Shown piece after piece: positions 63,337 through 64,000 of a DNA stretch of 64,000 nt (the first letter of the stretch is position 1; every line of letters starts with the position of its first letter). The notes under the pieces were generated by a model. That model did no database searches and was not told where the DNA came from. It saw only the letters and a program-made list of their open reading frames with translations. The stretch is from the NCBI GenBank assembly GCA_021202845.1, contig JAJQCF010000031.1, positions 84,248-148,247 of the forward strand, read 5' to 3'. Origin of the DNA: Oscillospiraceae bacterium (lineage in GTDB: Bacteria > Bacillota > Clostridia > Oscillospirales > Oscillospiraceae). Position numbers and translations under genes: made by a program.

Positions 63337-63543
63337 ATGGCAAAACTGACTTTCAGAACAGAGCTGTGCAAGGGCTGTGGACTGTGCGTGGAGGCGTGTC
63401 CGCGCGGACTTATTGAGCTCAGCCGCACACAGCTCAACAAAAACGGTCACTCACCCGCCGAGATGACCGACGAAACGCGCTGCATAGGCTGCGCCTTCTG
63501 CGCAATAATGTGCCCCGACTGCGTGATAACTGTTGAAAGGTAG
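63337..63543 (+). CDS. vorD: 2-oxoacid:ferredoxin oxidoreductase delta subunit (ferredoxin-like)
   Basis: The 68-residue protein has two [4Fe-4S] motifs, [12 protein letters not shown] and [12 protein letters not shown], the delta subunit pattern of VOR/KOR complexes, which passes electrons to ferredoxin. ATG 63337 follows GGAG by eight bases; ATG 63331 is too close. It is directly followed by the alpha subunit after ten bases. Confidence 0.9.
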   Translation: MAKLTFRTELCKGCGLCVEACPRGLIELSRTQLNKNGHSPAEMTDETRCIGCAFCAIMCPDCVITVER

Positions 63544-63553
63544 GGTTGAAAAT

Positions 63554-64000
63554 ATGTCTGACAAGAAACTTATGAAGGGCAACGAGGCCATTGCCGAGGC
63601 CGCTATCGAGGCGGGCTGCCGCTTTTACTTCGGCTATCCTATAACGCCCCAGACCGAGGTTGCCGCGTACATGGCAAAGCGTATGCCGAAGATAGGCGGC
63701 GTGTTTTTGCAGGCGGAGAGCGAGCTTGCCGCCGTGAACATGGTCTACGGCGTCGCCTCCGCGGGCAAGAGGGCAATGACGAGCTCGTCCAGCCCGGGAA
63801 TCTCCCTCAAGTCCGAGGGCATATCCTACCTCGCGGGCTGCGACCTGCCGGCGCTCATTGTCAACGTGCAGCGCGGCGGCCCGGGTCTTGGCGGCATACA
63901 GCCCAGCCAGAGCGACTATTTTCAGGCCACGCGCGGCGGCGGACACGGCGACTACCACATTCTTGTCCTCGCCCCCGCGTCCGTGCAGGAGATGGCGGAC
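63554..64000 (+). CDS. vorB: 2-oxoisovalerate (branched-chain 2-oxoacid):ferredoxin oxidoreductase alpha subunit VorB (partial)
   Basis: The first 149 codons are present and the gene runs off the window. It begins [21 protein letters not shown], then [45 protein letters not shown], and [20 protein letters not shown]. These are the hallmarks of the VorB/KorA domain I family, and the match is closest to VorB. The full complex should also need the beta (TPP) and gamma subunits, probably just outside. It oxidises 2-oxoacids to acyl-CoA and CO2 with ferredoxin, or the reverse when ferredoxin is reduced. Confidence 0.9.
   Translation, partial: MSDKKLMKGNEAIAEAAIEAGCRFYFGYPITPQTEVAAYMAKRMPKIGGVFLQAESELAAVNMVYGVASAGKRAMTSSSSPGISLKSEGISYLAGCDLPALIVNVQRGGPGLGGIQPSQSDYFQATRGGGHGDYHILVLAPASVQEMAD

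Overview
The window looks like chromosome from a spore-forming, Gram-positive anaerobe of the class Clostridia, probably a gut member of the Oscillospiraceae or a relative. The evidence is a sortase with two sorting-signal proteins, sporulation genes (ylbJ, yqfC, yqfD), tRNA genes with encoded CCA, a T-box leader, ferredoxin-linked 2-oxoacid metabolism and a selenium-dependent formate dehydrogenase. Most of the DNA is GC-rich and densely coding. No rRNA, phage, insertion sequence or CRISPR array is visible.

Layout. 0-4.6 kb: sortase with two cell-wall-anchored surface proteins, ending at a terminator shared with a convergent tRNA-Leu. 4.9-8.6 kb: recG, an unknown gene, mnmA. 8.7-25.6 kb: a selenium and formate block. 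Its first operon handles selenium (cysteine desulfurase-like protein, Se/S carrier, selD, YedE transporter, TusA-like protein). Its second operon is the formate dehydrogenase set (NuoF/GltD-type electron-transfer protein, fdhD, FNT channel, and fdhF read through an in-frame TGA as selenocysteine). An old-yellow-enzyme-type oxidoreductase, tRNA-Sec, selA, selB and mobA follow. The first two operons start at promoters carrying the same operator-like inverted repeat directly against the -35 box. The formate operon also has a structured, riboswitch-like leader. 25.6-40 kb: tgt, a PLP enzyme, serine synthesis (serC, serA), mtaB, an IscS/NifS-type desulfurase, an AI-2E family permease, dacF, pgi and a split chromate-type transporter. 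40-48.2 kb: ylbJ diverging from yqfC-yqfD-phoH-ybeY-era-recO-mutS2.

48.3-52.7 kb: an accessory cassette with its own promoter and operator, encoding two methyltransferases, a membrane protein, two proteins of the L-2-amino-thiazoline-4-carboxylate hydrolase family and a ketopantoate-reductase-like enzyme. 52.8-57.1 kb, minus strand: a ParE/Phd-type toxin-antitoxin pair, mgtC, a DUF3048 lipoprotein and a ThrRS lacking the TGS domain. 57.3-59.9 kb: greA, lysS and two tRNA-Ser genes.

59.9-64 kb: a T-box leader, most likely reading an Ile codon, controls a gene fusing an XRE-type HTH, a cupin and an AMP-forming acyl-CoA ligase. A P-loop ATPase and the first subunits of a VOR-type 2-oxoacid:ferredoxin oxidoreductase follow. 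The most interesting reading of the window is that this operon salvages branched short-chain fatty acids into isoleucine by ligation to CoA and reductive carboxylation, switched on by uncharged tRNA. The second is that selenium handling and formate dehydrogenase are co-regulated by one unknown repressor.
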